DNA of 34,927 nucleotides from Bacteroidota bacterium (GTDB taxonomy: Bacteria > Bacteroidota > Bacteroidia > Bacteroidales > Prolixibacteraceae), in assembly GCA_030706665.1 (NCBI GenBank), contig JAUZOB010000002.1:1-34927 (forward strand), written 5' to 3'. Below are positions 7,658-18,417 of the stretch, one piece after another. Position numbers and translations under genes: made by a program. Position 1 is the stretch's first letter; each line of letters begins with the position of its first letter. The notes below the pieces were generated by a model. That model searched no databases. It worked only from the letters and a program-made list of their open reading frames with translations, and had not been told where the DNA came from.

Positions 7658-9811
7658 TTAGAAAGTGTTGCTTGTAATGATTTTATGAACAGCTTTTAAC
7701 GGATCGGTTTGTGGTTTTGAAGGATATGGATTACGTTGTTGGTTCCATTTTAATTCCATTGTGAAAAAGTCAATTTCTTTTAACGGTCTGTTTTCTTTTA
7801 GTGCATTTTGACTTTCCTGAATGAATAATTCCCAACGGGGGAGATAAAAGTCTTTCATTAGTCCTGCCCACTCTTTATGGGCATACTCGTGAAGATTCGT
7901 AGTCGTATTTGTGTCGGGTCCCCAATATGTTATTTGTGCTCTGGCATTTTTTTCCAGTAAGTCCTGATCCGCTTTTGTTTTTCCAAGTTTCCGGGCATGT
8001 GCAATCCAATTTCCAACCAAAAATTCTTTTCTGGATGAAAGGAGTTCGTCTTGTTCACGAAGAATGGTAAGGAATTGAGAGGCGGCCTGGTTAAAATGAT
8101 TCAAATCTTTAGTTGCGTAAGCTTCTTGCATCTCTTTGTATAGCTCCCTTCCCTGATTACCAAGTACCTGTCTTGAAAGATCGACAAGGTCGTAGAGGTA
8201 CGCATCGACAGTGCCAATTTCTTTGGATGCCTCCCAAAGTTTATTTAAAGCTTGAATTGTTACTTTCGGATCATAATAGAGTTTAGCGGTACCCCAGGTC
8301 GATACACTCTTAATAGAGAATGAAGGCCTTGCACAAAGAATTGATTCTGCGCATCCTTCCTGACTGGTCTCATCTGTCTTATAGGCAGAGCGTAGCAGAA
8401 GATCCCAGGCTTCAAGGGCTGATTGTGGTGCTTTCCCATAACGATATTGTACATAGTTACGGATCCATAGTTGGATATCGACGGGTTTCTCATTCCATCC
8501 CATATCGTAGTGCAAATCAAAATAGACAGGGTTATTGAGGACACCTTCGGGCATTGCTCCGATTCCAACCATGTATTTCCCATAAGGTCCGGCTAATGCC
8601 CGGGGTGGTTCTGTTGCCAATCTTTCAAGACGACCGTAAAGGCCTGTCTTTTCTCCGAAATTTGAGACGGTACACCAAGCCCAGTTATGGTTGTCGTAAC
8701 CTTCTCTTTTTTCCCAGTAATTGGCAGCTTCGCCAAATAGATCCAATACGAGTGTTTCATCGCTCTTTAAACCATTTAATAATTCTTTTGAAGGATTACC
8801 GCTCCATCCCTGCAAAACCCATACTGATCCGGGATTGTGTTTGATGAGCTCTGTGTAGACGGCATGAGCCGCATCACTTTCGGTAATGCCTTCTCTTCGT
8901 CCGCCTTCATGGAAGGGCTCTCCTCCAAAGAAGTGTGCCTGGCCGTATAATCTTTTTAATTCTTTGTAGTAAAATGCAGCCATCTCTTTGAAAAGTGAAT
9001 CCCCTGGCAATAAAATCGAGGGACGATCAAAGTCACCGGCCCATTTCCCCTGCTCGATTATCGGTGATTTTGGATAGTGATTCTTTAAGGATATTGGCAC
9101 CATTCCGTAGAAACATTGGAAGACTGGTTCGATGTTCAGTTCCCGCATCCTGGTTACGATGAATTGTTCGGTCTTTGACCTTTCATCTATCATTGATTGA
9201 GAGACCGGGCCTCCCCAGCCTTCGAGATTTCCCATTAACCACCATGCGTTAAAGGCGGGTCCGGGGATAAATTTCAAGGCTTCTTCGCGGCTATATCCAA
9301 AATGAGTAAGTGTGTTCAACCAGACTTTTTCCATCCCGTTGGTCATCAGGGCCAGATTGATTCCGTTTAGGACCATCCAATCCAACTCTTTTTCCCATTC
9401 TTCAGGACCCTGGAACGACATGGAATAATTCAGTGTACAATAATTGAGATAATATCGATAGGGATAAGGTGATATTTTACGAATTGTTTCTTTTAATACC
9501 GGGAGTTTACTTACTGGAGCCAGGTTGTTGCCGCAATGAGAATAAAAACGATGGCAATAATTTTTTAAATACCAGTTAAATCCCATTCCTCCTGACGGAA
9601 TGTTGGATGCTTTGATGATCAGCTTTCCGTTTTGAGTGGATAATTCGAAAACATCTTTCCCATTCTCTTTGGGAATGGATTTCAGAATGTATTTCCCAGT
9701 CATCCAGGGGCAGACTCGGTTGATGACATTTTTTAAAGGAGAAAGATTTTGTGCATTGACATTCCCTATTAATGCCAACAAGAATAGAATAAAGAAAATT
9801 TTTCTGGTCAT
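7658..9811 (-). CDS. Secreted GH89 alpha-N-acetylglucosaminidase (NAGLU family)
   Basis: Signal peptide MTRKIFFILFLLALIGNVNAQ; YPYRYYLNYCTLNYSMSFQ, EWEKELDWMVLNGINLALMTNG, FNAWWLMGNLEGWGGP, FFGGEPFHEGG are NAGLU-family hallmarks. Confidence 0.93.
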   Translation of the reverse strand: MTRKIFFILFLLALIGNVNAQNLSPLKNVINRVCPWMTGKYILKSIPKENGKDVFELSTQNGKLIIKASNIPSGGMGFNWYLKNYCHRFYSHCGNNLAPVSKLPVLKETIRKISPYPYRYYLNYCTLNYSMSFQGPEEWEKELDWMVLNGINLALMTNGMEKVWLNTLTHFGYSREEALKFIPGPAFNAWWLMGNLEGWGGPVSQSMIDERSKTEQFIVTRMRELNIEPVFQCFYGMVPISLKNHYPKSPIIEQGKWAGDFDRPSILLPGDSLFKEMAAFYYKELKRLYGQAHFFGGEPFHEGGRREGITESDAAHAVYTELIKHNPGSVWVLQGWSGNPSKELLNGLKSDETLVLDLFGEAANYWEKREGYDNHNWAWCTVSNFGEKTGLYGRLERLATEPPRALAGPYGKYMVGIGAMPEGVLNNPVYFDLHYDMGWNEKPVDIQLWIRNYVQYRYGKAPQSALEAWDLLLRSAYKTDETSQEGCAESILCARPSFSIKSVSTWGTAKLYYDPKVTIQALNKLWEASKEIGTVDAYLYDLVDLSRQVLGNQGRELYKEMQEAYATKDLNHFNQAASQFLTILREQDELLSSRKEFLVGNWIAHARKLGKTKADQDLLEKNARAQITYWGPDTNTTTNLHEYAHKEWAGLMKDFYLPRWELFIQESQNALKENRPLKEIDFFTMELKWNQQRNPYPSKPQTDPLKAVHKIITSNTF

Positions 9812-9990
9812 GTTGATGGTTTTATGATTAATTTCTATGGTTTAGTATGCAATAATAATAAAAAATTTGATATCCTGACTCGGTGCGCAGGAATGCCAAA
9901 CCAACTGATATCCATCTCTGTTTTTTCACTATTGCTAAAGTTCCGATATAATATATCAGGATAAAAAATTATTATTTAAGTATAATTTGA

Positions 9991-10016
9991 AAGAGTCGAG
10001 CATATGCTCGACTCTT
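9991..10016. repeat. 26-bp perfect palindrome in a divergent intergenic region
   Basis: AAGAGTCGAGCAT|ATGCTCGACTCTT is exactly self-complementary. Confidence 0.9.
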
Positions 10017-10136
10017 GAAGGATAAAGAAGAGAAAGAAGTGAAAATTGATTGAATTGCCGGTTTGAAGAATAAATACACATTCCGACAATAAGTAGGTGA
10101 ATGTTTTGTGATGCTGTATTTATTAGTGAAAAAAAC

Positions 10137-10144
10137 TATCTTTG
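10137..10144 (+). promoter_or_regulatory. Candidate -7 element (TATCTTTG) of the ABC exporter gene
   Basis: Matches TAnnTTTG; no good -33 element seen at 19-20 nt. Overlaps the ORF-track TTG start at 10142, favouring the ATG at 10166. Confidence 0.45.
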
Positions 10145-10165
10145 AAATTAGTAAAGTCTTTATTT

Positions 10166-12352
10166 ATGTCATTCCCTCATTACCATCAACCTGACGCCAT
10201 GGACTGCGGACCTACCTGTTTGCGCATGATTGCCCGGCATTACGGTAAAAGCTATAGTATTCAATATTTGCGGGATTTATCTTACATCTCCCGTGAAGGG
10301 GTATCGATGTTAGGAATCTGTGAGGCTGCAGAAGCTATTGGTTTGCGTTCGATGGGGGTACGCATATCACTTGATCAGTTGACCGGGGAAGCTTCTCTTC
10401 CATGTATCGTTCATTGGAAGCAAAATCATTTCGTTGTTGTTTATAAGATCAAAAGGGGAAGAATCTATGTGGCAGATCCGGCTGCAGGATTAATATCTTA
10501 TTCGGTTGATGAATTCAAACGGTCGTGGTTGGCTACGGTACGCGATGGCGAAGAAAAGGGACTCTGTCTTTTACTGGAACCATCTCCTGATTTTTTTAAT
10601 CGGGAAGATGAAAGAGAGAGTTATACCGGTTTTAGTTTTCTTTTTCGCTACCTACGCCCCCATAAAAAGATGATGGGGCAGTTGATGCTTGGTTTCATGA
10701 TTGGAAGCTTATTGCAATTAATCTTCCCTTTTCTGACACAGAGTATTGTCGATGTAGGGATCAGTAATCAGGATATTAACTTCATTTACCTGATCCTGGC
10801 TGCTCAGATGATGTTATTCATCAGTCGCATGACTGTTGATTTTATTCGTTCATGGATTTTATTGCACATCAGTACCCGTATCAATATTTCAATTATCTCA
10901 GATTTTCTGATTAAGCTGATGAAATTGCCAATCGGCTATTTTGATACCAAAATGACCGGTGATTTACTCCAGCGAATAGGAGATCATCGACGTATTGAGT
11001 ATTTTTTGACATCTCAGTCGCTCAGTGTTTTATTCTCTTTTTTTAATCTGGTAATCTTTGGGGTTGTACTGGCTGTTTATAACCTGACTATATTCTTCAC
11101 TTTTATTCTGGGTAGTGTATTATATATTGTATGGGTGCTTTTGTTTATGCAGAAGCGTCGTGTGTTGGATTACAAACGTTTTTCTCAGTTATCGGAGAAT
11201 CAGAGTAAGTTGATTCAACTGATTCATGGAATGCAGGAGATTAAGCTGAATAACTTTGAGCGGCAGAAACGTTGGGAATGGGAAAGGATACAGGCACGCC
11301 TTTTCAGAGTAAGTGTAAAAAGTCTTTCTCTTGATCAATATCAACAGTTAGGTTCGGTTTTTATCAATGAAACAAAGAATATTGTGATTACTGTTCTGGC
11401 GGCTTCGTCTGTAGTACATGGAAACATGACTCTGGGGATGATGCTTGCTGTTCAATATATATTGGGGCAGATGAACAGCCCGTTGGATCAGATGATTCTT
11501 TTCCTTCATACTGCTCAGGATGCAAAGATTAGTCTGGAACGTCTCGGAGAGATCCATAATATGGAGGATGAGGAAAAAGTTGAAGATTCAAAATTAACTC
11601 TTGCTCCTGAGGATGCTGATATCTCTATCCGGAATTTGATTTTTCAATATGAAGGGCCTCATTCTGCCAAAGTTCTCAATGGCATTAACCTTTATATCCC
11701 AGCCAATAAAACTACCGCAATTGTGGGAACCAGCGGAAGCGGCAAGACGACATTGGTAAAGCTGATGCTCGGTTTTTATGAGCCGGTAGAGGGTGAGCTA
11801 CGTATGGGTGACGCTTTGTTGAAAAATTATAGTCAGCACTGGTGGCGCGATAAATGCGGAGCTGTTATGCAGGATGGTTATATCTTCTCTGATACAATAG
11901 CCAATAATATTGCAATGGAAGAAGAGAAGATTGATAAGAAACGATTGCTTTATGCTGTAAAGGTGGCAAACATTCAAGAGTTTGTTGAAAGTCTCCCTTT
12001 GGGCTACAATACGAAAATAGGACAGGAAGGGCATGGTTTGAGTCAGGGACAGAAACAACGCATCCTGATTGCAAGAGCTGTTTATAAGAATCCTGATTTC
12101 CTTTTCTTCGATGAAGCGACGAATGCATTGGATGCCAACAATGAAAAGGTGATCATGGAAAACCTGAATGAATTTTTTAAGGGAAGAACTGTAGTTGTCG
12201 TTGCTCATCGGCTTAGTACCGTAAAGAATGCAGATCAGATTGTAGTACTTGAAAAAGGGAAAATAGTTGAAATCGGAACGCATCAGGAATTGACAGTTAA
12301 AAGAAGTGCTTATTACAATTTGGTAAAGAACCAGCTTGAGCTTGGAAATTAG
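10166..12352 (+). CDS. Peptidase-C39-containing ABC transporter (bacteriocin/peptide exporter)
   Basis: C39 motifs YHQPDAMDCGPTCLRMIA, LPCIVHWKQNHFVVVYK, VADPA; TM domain; Walker A GTSGSGKTT, signature LSQGQ, Walker B FLFFDEATNALD, H-loop VAHRLS. Confidence 0.93.
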   Translation: MSFPHYHQPDAMDCGPTCLRMIARHYGKSYSIQYLRDLSYISREGVSMLGICEAAEAIGLRSMGVRISLDQLTGEASLPCIVHWKQNHFVVVYKIKRGRIYVADPAAGLISYSVDEFKRSWLATVRDGEEKGLCLLLEPSPDFFNREDERESYTGFSFLFRYLRPHKKMMGQLMLGFMIGSLLQLIFPFLTQSIVDVGISNQDINFIYLILAAQMMLFISRMTVDFIRSWILLHISTRINISIISDFLIKLMKLPIGYFDTKMTGDLLQRIGDHRRIEYFLTSQSLSVLFSFFNLVIFGVVLAVYNLTIFFTFILGSVLYIVWVLLFMQKRRVLDYKRFSQLSENQSKLIQLIHGMQEIKLNNFERQKRWEWERIQARLFRVSVKSLSLDQYQQLGSVFINETKNIVITVLAASSVVHGNMTLGMMLAVQYILGQMNSPLDQMILFLHTAQDAKISLERLGEIHNMEDEEKVEDSKLTLAPEDADISIRNLIFQYEGPHSAKVLNGINLYIPANKTTAIVGTSGSGKTTLVKLMLGFYEPVEGELRMGDALLKNYSQHWWRDKCGAVMQDGYIFSDTIANNIAMEEEKIDKKRLLYAVKVANIQEFVESLPLGYNTKIGQEGHGLSQGQKQRILIARAVYKNPDFLFFDEATNALDANNEKVIMENLNEFFKGRTVVVVAHRLSTVKNADQIVVLEKGKIVEIGTHQELTVKRSAYYNLVKNQLELGN

Positions 12353-12513
12353 TTTACGTGTGGACTAATTGAGGCTAGCCCGGAAGACTTTAGTCAGGTT
12401 ATTTATTGAGACAAATTTCAGGGAGGTTCCTGCTAATGGATTTTGAAGGAAGACCCTGATGTAATCAGAATTTCTTAAGAGTGGTATCTGAAGTAGAAAA
12501 TGATTGAATATAT

Positions 12514-13818
12514 ATGCAGGAATCTGACAAAATTGAGATAAGAAGCGAGGAAGTCCAGGAAATAATAGGGCAAACTCCTTCCTGGCTGCTTCGGTCGGGA
12601 ATAACGTTGTTGTTTGTTATTCTGATTCTGCTTCTGTTGGGGAGTTGGTTTTTTCGTTATCCGGACTCAATTCAGGCACGTATAGTTGTGATTTCGGATA
12701 ATCCTCCGGCTTCTTTGGTCGCACGCGCGAATGGGAAGATTGATCAGTTAAAAGTAATCGATGGTCAAATCGTCGCTCCGGGAGATGTTCTGGCTGTACT
12801 TGAGAATTCTGCCAATTATAAGGATATTTTTGAACTGAAACGGGAACTGGAAAGCCGTTCTGCATTTTTCAATACATTGAATCCCGGATTATATAGCCCG
12901 ATGAGAAGCGATTACCAATTGGGCGAAGTGCAGGAAGAGTATTCCAAATTGCTTCGACTTACGGTCGATTACGTCACCTTTATGAAACTGAATTATTATC
13001 CGAGGAAGATTGCTTCGTTGAATTCTCAGATTAATGCGAACAAAGCATATTATAATCGGATGTCCGGGCAACGTGAGGATGTCGGATCTGATTTCGCATT
13101 ATCGAGTGATCAGTTCAAAAGAGATTCATTGCTCTTTAAACGAGGTGTACTCTCAAAGGCAGAGTATGAAAAGTCGAGAGGTGTGCTGTTGCAAAAACGG
13201 TATCAATATAATACGGTAAGAGCATCGATGGCAGAGTTGCAGCGCGACATGATTCAACAGAAACAGTTGTCGGTTGATGCCGAAAAAGATTTTGCCGAGC
13301 AGACGAATAAAGTGAAGCTGGAGTTGAAGGAGGCTTATAATAATCTAAAAAGTCGTTTGGCATGGTGGGAAAAGACTTATGCTTTTATCTCTCCGGTAGA
13401 GGGGCGGATCACTTTTACAACAGTGTGGAATAAAAATCAGCAGGTGAAATCGGGTGATATGGTTTTTACTATTGTCCCACTGCATAAAACTAAAGCGTTG
13501 GGACGGATTTCTTTGCCAATTATGAGAGCTGGTAAGGTAAAGCCCGGGCAGGAGGTTAATATTCAATTCGATAATTATCCTTACATGGAATATGGAATGA
13601 TCAAAGGGAACGTGGAAAGCATTTCGCTTGTTCCCAGTAATGATTATTACATCGCAGAGGTGAGCCTTCCGGAACGGTTGGTTACGAATTATAAGGTTGA
13701 AATTCCATTCGGACAGGAGATGCAGGGAAATGCGGAAATCATTACCGAAGACTTACGGCTTTTGCAACGAATTGTGAATCCGGTTCGGTCGTTATTGAGT
13801 CGCCATGCGAAACTCTGA
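12514..13818 (+). CDS. HlyD-family secretion protein (membrane fusion component)
   Basis: Single N-terminal TM (LLRSGITLLFVILILLLLGSWFF), biotinyl-lipoyl-like ARANGKIDQLKVIDGQIVAPGDVLAVLE, coiled coil, PVEGRITFTTVWNKNQQVKSGDMVFTIVP. Confidence 0.9.
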   Translation: MQESDKIEIRSEEVQEIIGQTPSWLLRSGITLLFVILILLLLGSWFFRYPDSIQARIVVISDNPPASLVARANGKIDQLKVIDGQIVAPGDVLAVLENSANYKDIFELKRELESRSAFFNTLNPGLYSPMRSDYQLGEVQEEYSKLLRLTVDYVTFMKLNYYPRKIASLNSQINANKAYYNRMSGQREDVGSDFALSSDQFKRDSLLFKRGVLSKAEYEKSRGVLLQKRYQYNTVRASMAELQRDMIQQKQLSVDAEKDFAEQTNKVKLELKEAYNNLKSRLAWWEKTYAFISPVEGRITFTTVWNKNQQVKSGDMVFTIVPLHKTKALGRISLPIMRAGKVKPGQEVNIQFDNYPYMEYGMIKGNVESISLVPSNDYYIAEVSLPERLVTNYKVEIPFGQEMQGNAEIITEDLRLLQRIVNPVRSLLSRHAKL

Positions 13819-14098
13819 ATCGAATTGTGAGATAAGATCCGAACAAAATGACTACTAAAAGACATTTCGGGAAAGTTTCATGTTGCAAGAATGTGAACTG
13901 AAGAGGTCGTTTGAAAGAGAAAAGTCGAAGCGTTTAAGATGAATTTAAGATTGGGAAATGCTCTTTTTATGAGGGGGGCAACTTCGGGCTTGCTTGATTT
14001 TATTGACCAGGGCGCTAATTTATATAGTTTCTAAATTACTTTCCGTGAAGAGCAGTTATCTGTAACTTCAAATTAATCAGTTTTTTTTTGCTAATATA

Positions 14099-14129
14099 TT
14101 GGGTTTTAGTGTGAAAATTAATACCTTTG
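14099..14129 (+). promoter_or_regulatory. Bacteroidetes-type promoter for the str-S10-spc-alpha cluster
   Basis: TTG (14099-14101), N20, TACCTTTG (14122-14129), upstream of rpsL. Confidence 0.65.
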
Positions 14130-14249
14130 CATGCCGTTTTTTGAGGGGGGACTCTCGATGAACGAAGCTATGTTTTTGTATATCAGGTAATAGTTGTTTT
14201 TTACCTAACGAAATTGAATAAGGAGTAATTAATTAAATATTACGTTTTT

Positions 14250-14657
14250 ATGCCAACAATTCAGCAATTAGTAAGAAAAGGAAGACAGAAGATTAATGAC
14301 AAAAGCAAATCTCCTGCATTGGACTCTTGTCCCCAGAGGAGGGGCGTATGTGTACGTGTGTACACCACTACTCCAAAAAAACCAAACTCAGCTATGCGTA
14401 AAGTAGCAAGGGTTAGGTTGACTAACGGAAAAGAAGTGAATGCTTACATTCCGGGTGAAGGCCACAACTTACAGGAACACTCAATTGTACTTGTTCGTGG
14501 TGGTAGGGTTAAAGACCTTCCAGGTGTAAGATATCACATCGTTCGTGGAGCTTTGGATACAGCCGGTGTTGACGGTCGTAAACAAAGACGTTCAAAATAC
14601 GGTGCAAAGAGACCTAAAGCTGGTAAAGCTCCTGTAGCAGCCGGTAAGAAGAAATAG
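14250..14657 (+). CDS. rpsL: 30S ribosomal protein S12
   Basis: [12 protein letters not shown]...[41 protein letters not shown]. Confidence 0.99.
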   Translation: MPTIQQLVRKGRQKINDKSKSPALDSCPQRRGVCVRVYTTTPKKPNSAMRKVARVRLTNGKEVNAYIPGEGHNLQEHSIVLVRGGRVKDLPGVRYHIVRGALDTAGVDGRKQRRSKYGAKRPKAGKAPVAAGKKK

Positions 14658-14797
14658 TCTTTTCACTTTTTGTCTTTCCTTTTAAAAAAGTGGTTTGGTT
14701 GAGTAAGCTGACGCAAGGCGCAGACTGAAGACTTTTTAACGCTTTTTTTTATCAAAAAAAAGGCAACCAATTTGAATAACACAAAAATTGTTCTGAA

Positions 14798-15274
14798 ATG
14801 AGAAAATCGAAACCAAAGAAAAGGATTCTGTTACCGGATCCTAAATTTAATGACAAACTGGTAACCCGTTTTGTAAATGACTTAATGATTGATGGCAAGA
14901 AACAGCTTGCATTCCATATTTTCTATGATTCTTTGGAATTGGTCGGCCAGAGAGTTAAGAATACCGAATTAAAGCCTCTTGATGTTTGGAAAAAAGCATT
15001 GGAGAATGTAACTCCTCATGTAGAGGTAAAGAGTCGCCGTGTTGGTGGTGCTAACTTCCAGGTTCCGGTTGAACTCCGTTCGGAACGTAAAGTGGCTGTT
15101 AGTATTAAAAACATGATCCTTTTTGCTCGCAAACGTAGCGGTAAATCAATGGCTGATAAACTGTCTGCTGAAATTATAGCTGCTTTTAACGAAGAAGGTG
15201 GAGCATATAAGAAAAAAGAAGATACACACCGTATGGCTGAAGCGAACCGTGCTTTTGCTCACTTCAGATTCTAA
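14798..15274 (+). CDS. rpsG: 30S ribosomal protein S7
   Basis: [19 protein letters not shown]...[10 protein letters not shown]; position after rpsL. Confidence 0.99.
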   Translation: MRKSKPKKRILLPDPKFNDKLVTRFVNDLMIDGKKQLAFHIFYDSLELVGQRVKNTELKPLDVWKKALENVTPHVEVKSRRVGGANFQVPVELRSERKVAVSIKNMILFARKRSGKSMADKLSAEIIAAFNEEGGAYKKKEDTHRMAEANRAFAHFRF

Positions 15275-15339
15275 TCGGTTCGATCGTTTAGATTAAAGGT
15301 ATAGGTTTTTTATTCAAAGGATAAGAGTTAAAAATAGCA

Positions 15340-17457
15340 ATGGCGAATAGAGATTTAGGATATACAAGAAATATAGGCATCATGGCCCATATTGATGCCG
15401 GGAAGACTACTACTTCCGAACGTATCCTGTTCTACACCGGTCTTACCCACCGTATCGGCGAGGTTCATGACGGTGCAGCAACAATGGACTGGATGGAGCA
15501 GGAGCAAGAAAGAGGTATTACTATTACTTCTGCTGCAACTACTACTTTCTGGAAATACAAAGATGAGCAATACAAAATAAACCTGATTGATACTCCAGGT
15601 CACGTTGACTTCACTGTTGAGGTTGAACGTTCTTTGAGAATTCTTGACGGTTCAGTGGCTCTTTTCTGTGCTGTTGGTGGTGTTGAAGCTCAATCAGAAA
15701 CTGTTTGGCGTCAGGCAGAAAAATACGGTGTTCCCCGTATTGCTTTTGTCAACAAAATGGACCGTTCTGGTGCTGACTTCTTCAATGTTTACAATGAGAT
15801 CCGCGATAAGCTGAAAGCAAATCCGGTTCCGGTAATGTTGCCTATTGGTGCTGAAGATGCATTTACCGGTGTTGTTGACCTTATTAGAATGAAGTCAATT
15901 GTATGGACTGATAGTGCAGACTTTGGTTCTACTTTCGAATATCATGACATTCCTGAAGATATGGTCGAAAGCGCTCATGAATGGAGAGCTAAGATGGTTG
16001 AATCAATTGCTGAAACAGATGAAACGTTGATGGAGAAATTCTTTGAAGATCCGGATTCGATCACTGTTGATGAATTGATTGAGGGAATTCGCAAGGCCAC
16101 TATCTTTGGTACTGTTGTTCCGATGCTTTGTGGTTCTTCTTTCCGTAATAAAGGAGTTCAACAGCTTTTGGATGCCGTATGTTCTTATTTGCCAAGCCCG
16201 CTTGACAAAGAAAGCATCGTAGGTAACCTGCCAGGAGACAAAGAACACGAAATTGTTCGTCATCCTGATGTTACTGAACCAATGACTGCTCTTGCATTTA
16301 AAATTGCTACCGACCCATTCGTAGGTCGTCTATGCTTTATTCGTGTGTATTCAGGAGTTTTGAATGCCGGATCGTATGTGTTAAACTCTCGTACCGGTAA
16401 AAAAGAGCGTATCTCTCGTCTTTATCAGATGCACTCTAACAAACAGAATCCACGTGATTTTATTGAAGCTGGTGATATCTGCGCTGCTGTTGGTTTTAAA
16501 GATATTCGTACCGGAGATACTCTGGGAGATCCTGAACATCCGGTTGAATTGGAAAGCATGGACTTCCCGGAACCAGTTATCGGGATTGCAATCGAGCCTA
16601 AAACTCAAAAAGACATTGATAAATTGTCAAATGGTCTTGCTAAACTGGCTGAAGAAGACCCGACTTTCGTGGTTAATTCTGATCCGGACTCAGGACAGAC
16701 CGTTATTAGAGGTATGGGCGAGCTTCACCTTGAAATTATTCTTGATCGTTTGAAACGTGAGTTCAAAGTTGAATGTAATCAAGGTGCACCCCAAGTTGCA
16801 TACAAAGAAACCATTACTCAGGAAGTTGAAATCCGTGAGGTATTTAAGAAACAGACTGGTGGTCGTGGTAAATTCGCAGACATTTCGGTACGTGTTGCTC
16901 CCGGAGAAGACGGTAAAGAAGGTCTTACCTTCGTTAACGAAATCAAAGGAGGTGCTGTTCCACGCGAATACATCCCATCTATTGAGAAAGGTTTCAAAGA
17001 CGCAATGTCAACGGGGGTACTTGCAGGTTACACACTAGACAACCTGAAAGTTTCTTTGTTCGATGGTTCATTCCACCCGGTTGACTCCGATCAGCTTTCG
17101 TTTGAAATTTGTGGTAAACAGGCATTCCGTACTGCTTGTGCAAAAGCAAAACCGAACCTGCTTGAGCCAATTATGAAGATGGAAGTTGTTACTCCGGAAG
17201 ATTATATGGGTGACATCATTTCTGACCTTAATAAACGTCGTGGACAGGTTGAAGGGATGGAGACCAAATCAGGTGCTCGCGTAATTAAAGCAATGGTTCC
17301 GCTTGCAGAACTGTTTGGATACGTAACCATCCTTCGTTCATTGTCATCCGGACGTGCTACTTCTTCTATGGAATTTTCACATTATGCCGAAGTTCCTAAA
17401 GGAATCGCCGTTGAGGTTGTAACTAACGCTAAAGGAAGAATCGATTTATTAAAATAA
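15340..17457 (+). CDS. fusA: Elongation factor G (canonical)
   Basis: [34 protein letters not shown] all intact. Confidence 0.99.
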   Translation: MANRDLGYTRNIGIMAHIDAGKTTTSERILFYTGLTHRIGEVHDGAATMDWMEQEQERGITITSAATTTFWKYKDEQYKINLIDTPGHVDFTVEVERSLRILDGSVALFCAVGGVEAQSETVWRQAEKYGVPRIAFVNKMDRSGADFFNVYNEIRDKLKANPVPVMLPIGAEDAFTGVVDLIRMKSIVWTDSADFGSTFEYHDIPEDMVESAHEWRAKMVESIAETDETLMEKFFEDPDSITVDELIEGIRKATIFGTVVPMLCGSSFRNKGVQQLLDAVCSYLPSPLDKESIVGNLPGDKEHEIVRHPDVTEPMTALAFKIATDPFVGRLCFIRVYSGVLNAGSYVLNSRTGKKERISRLYQMHSNKQNPRDFIEAGDICAAVGFKDIRTGDTLGDPEHPVELESMDFPEPVIGIAIEPKTQKDIDKLSNGLAKLAEEDPTFVVNSDPDSGQTVIRGMGELHLEIILDRLKREFKVECNQGAPQVAYKETITQEVEIREVFKKQTGGRGKFADISVRVAPGEDGKEGLTFVNEIKGGAVPREYIPSIEKGFKDAMSTGVLAGYTLDNLKVSLFDGSFHPVDSDQLSFEICGKQAFRTACAKAKPNLLEPIMKMEVVTPEDYMGDIISDLNKRRGQVEGMETKSGARVIKAMVPLAELFGYVTILRSLSSGRATSSMEFSHYAEVPKGIAVEVVTNAKGRIDLLK

Positions 17458-17466
17458 TTCAGCATT

Positions 17467-17772
17467 ATGAGCCAGAAAATTAGGATTAAGCTGAAATCGT
17501 ATGATCATAATCTTGTAGACAAATCTGCAGAGAAGATCGTTAAGACTGTAAAAAGCACTGGTGCTGTTGTTAGCGGACCTATTCCGCTCCCGACTCACAA
17601 ACGTGTATTCACAGTTTTGAGATCAACTTTCGTAAACAAAAAGTCAAGAGAGCAATTTCAGCTTTCTTCATACAAGAGATTGATTGACATTTACAGCTCA
17701 ACAGCTAAAACTATCGACGCACTGATGAAATTAGAATTACCCAGTGGTGTTGAAGTTGAAATTAAAGTTTGA
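17467..17772 (+). CDS. rpsJ: 30S ribosomal protein S10
   Basis: [25 protein letters not shown]...[11 protein letters not shown]. Confidence 0.99.
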   Translation: MSQKIRIKLKSYDHNLVDKSAEKIVKTVKSTGAVVSGPIPLPTHKRVFTVLRSTFVNKKSREQFQLSSYKRLIDIYSSTAKTIDALMKLELPSGVEVEIKV

Positions 17773-17799
17773 TAAACAAACAAAGTAAAAAAGTAAGAC

Positions 17800-18417
17800 A
17801 TGTCAGGACTTATTGGTAAAAAAATCGGAATGACATCCGTATTCAGTGTTGAGGGGAAAAATATCCCATGCACTGTCATTGAGGCTGGTCCTTGCGTAGT
17901 AACTCAGGTGAGAACGCTTGAAAAAGACGGTTATGAAGCTATTCAGTTAGGTTTCGAAGACAAGAAAGAGAAACATGCTACGAAAGCTGAAATCGGTCAT
18001 TTTCAAAAAACAGGTACTGCCCCAAAGAAAAAAGTAGTTGAGTTCAAAGGCTTCGAAACAGAAGTTAACCTTGGTGATGTTCTTGGTGTTGACGTTTTCG
18101 AAGAAAATGATTTCGTTGACGTTTCAGGCCTCTCTAAAGGAAAAGGTTTCCAGGGTGTTGTAAAACGCCACGGATTCGCTGGAGTTGGTCAGGCTACACA
18201 TGGTCAGCACAACCGACTGAGAGCTCCCGGTTCATTGGGTGCTTCATCATATCCCTCCAGAGTATTCAAAGGGATGCGTATGGCAGGGCGTGATGGTGGT
18301 AAGACCGTTACAGTCCAAAACCTTCAAATTATCAAATTGATTCCGGAAAACAACCTTATCGTTGTGAAAGGTTCAGTACCTGGTGCAAAAGGTTCATATT
18401 TAATTGTCAAGAAGTAA
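17800..18417 (+). CDS. rplC: 50S ribosomal protein L3
   Basis: [15 protein letters not shown]...[13 protein letters not shown]...[19 protein letters not shown]. Confidence 0.99.
   Translation: MSGLIGKKIGMTSVFSVEGKNIPCTVIEAGPCVVTQVRTLEKDGYEAIQLGFEDKKEKHATKAEIGHFQKTGTAPKKKVVEFKGFETEVNLGDVLGVDVFEENDFVDVSGLSKGKGFQGVVKRHGFAGVGQATHGQHNRLRAPGSLGASSYPSRVFKGMRMAGRDGGKTVTVQNLQIIKLIPENNLIVVKGSVPGAKGSYLIVKK

Noticed and set aside
10142-10165. TTG start for the C39 transporter proposed by the ORF track
   Set aside because: Overlaps the TATCTTTG -7 element; the ATG at 10166 starts MSFPHYHQPDAMDCGPTC, the normal C39 N-terminus.
11798-12283. 161-aa minus-strand ORF
   Set aside because: Antisense to the conserved ABC ATPase domain; shadow ORF.
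13851-13904. Small ORF MTTKRHFGKVSCCKNVN as a possible exporter substrate
   Set aside because: Only 17 aa with no double-glycine leader.
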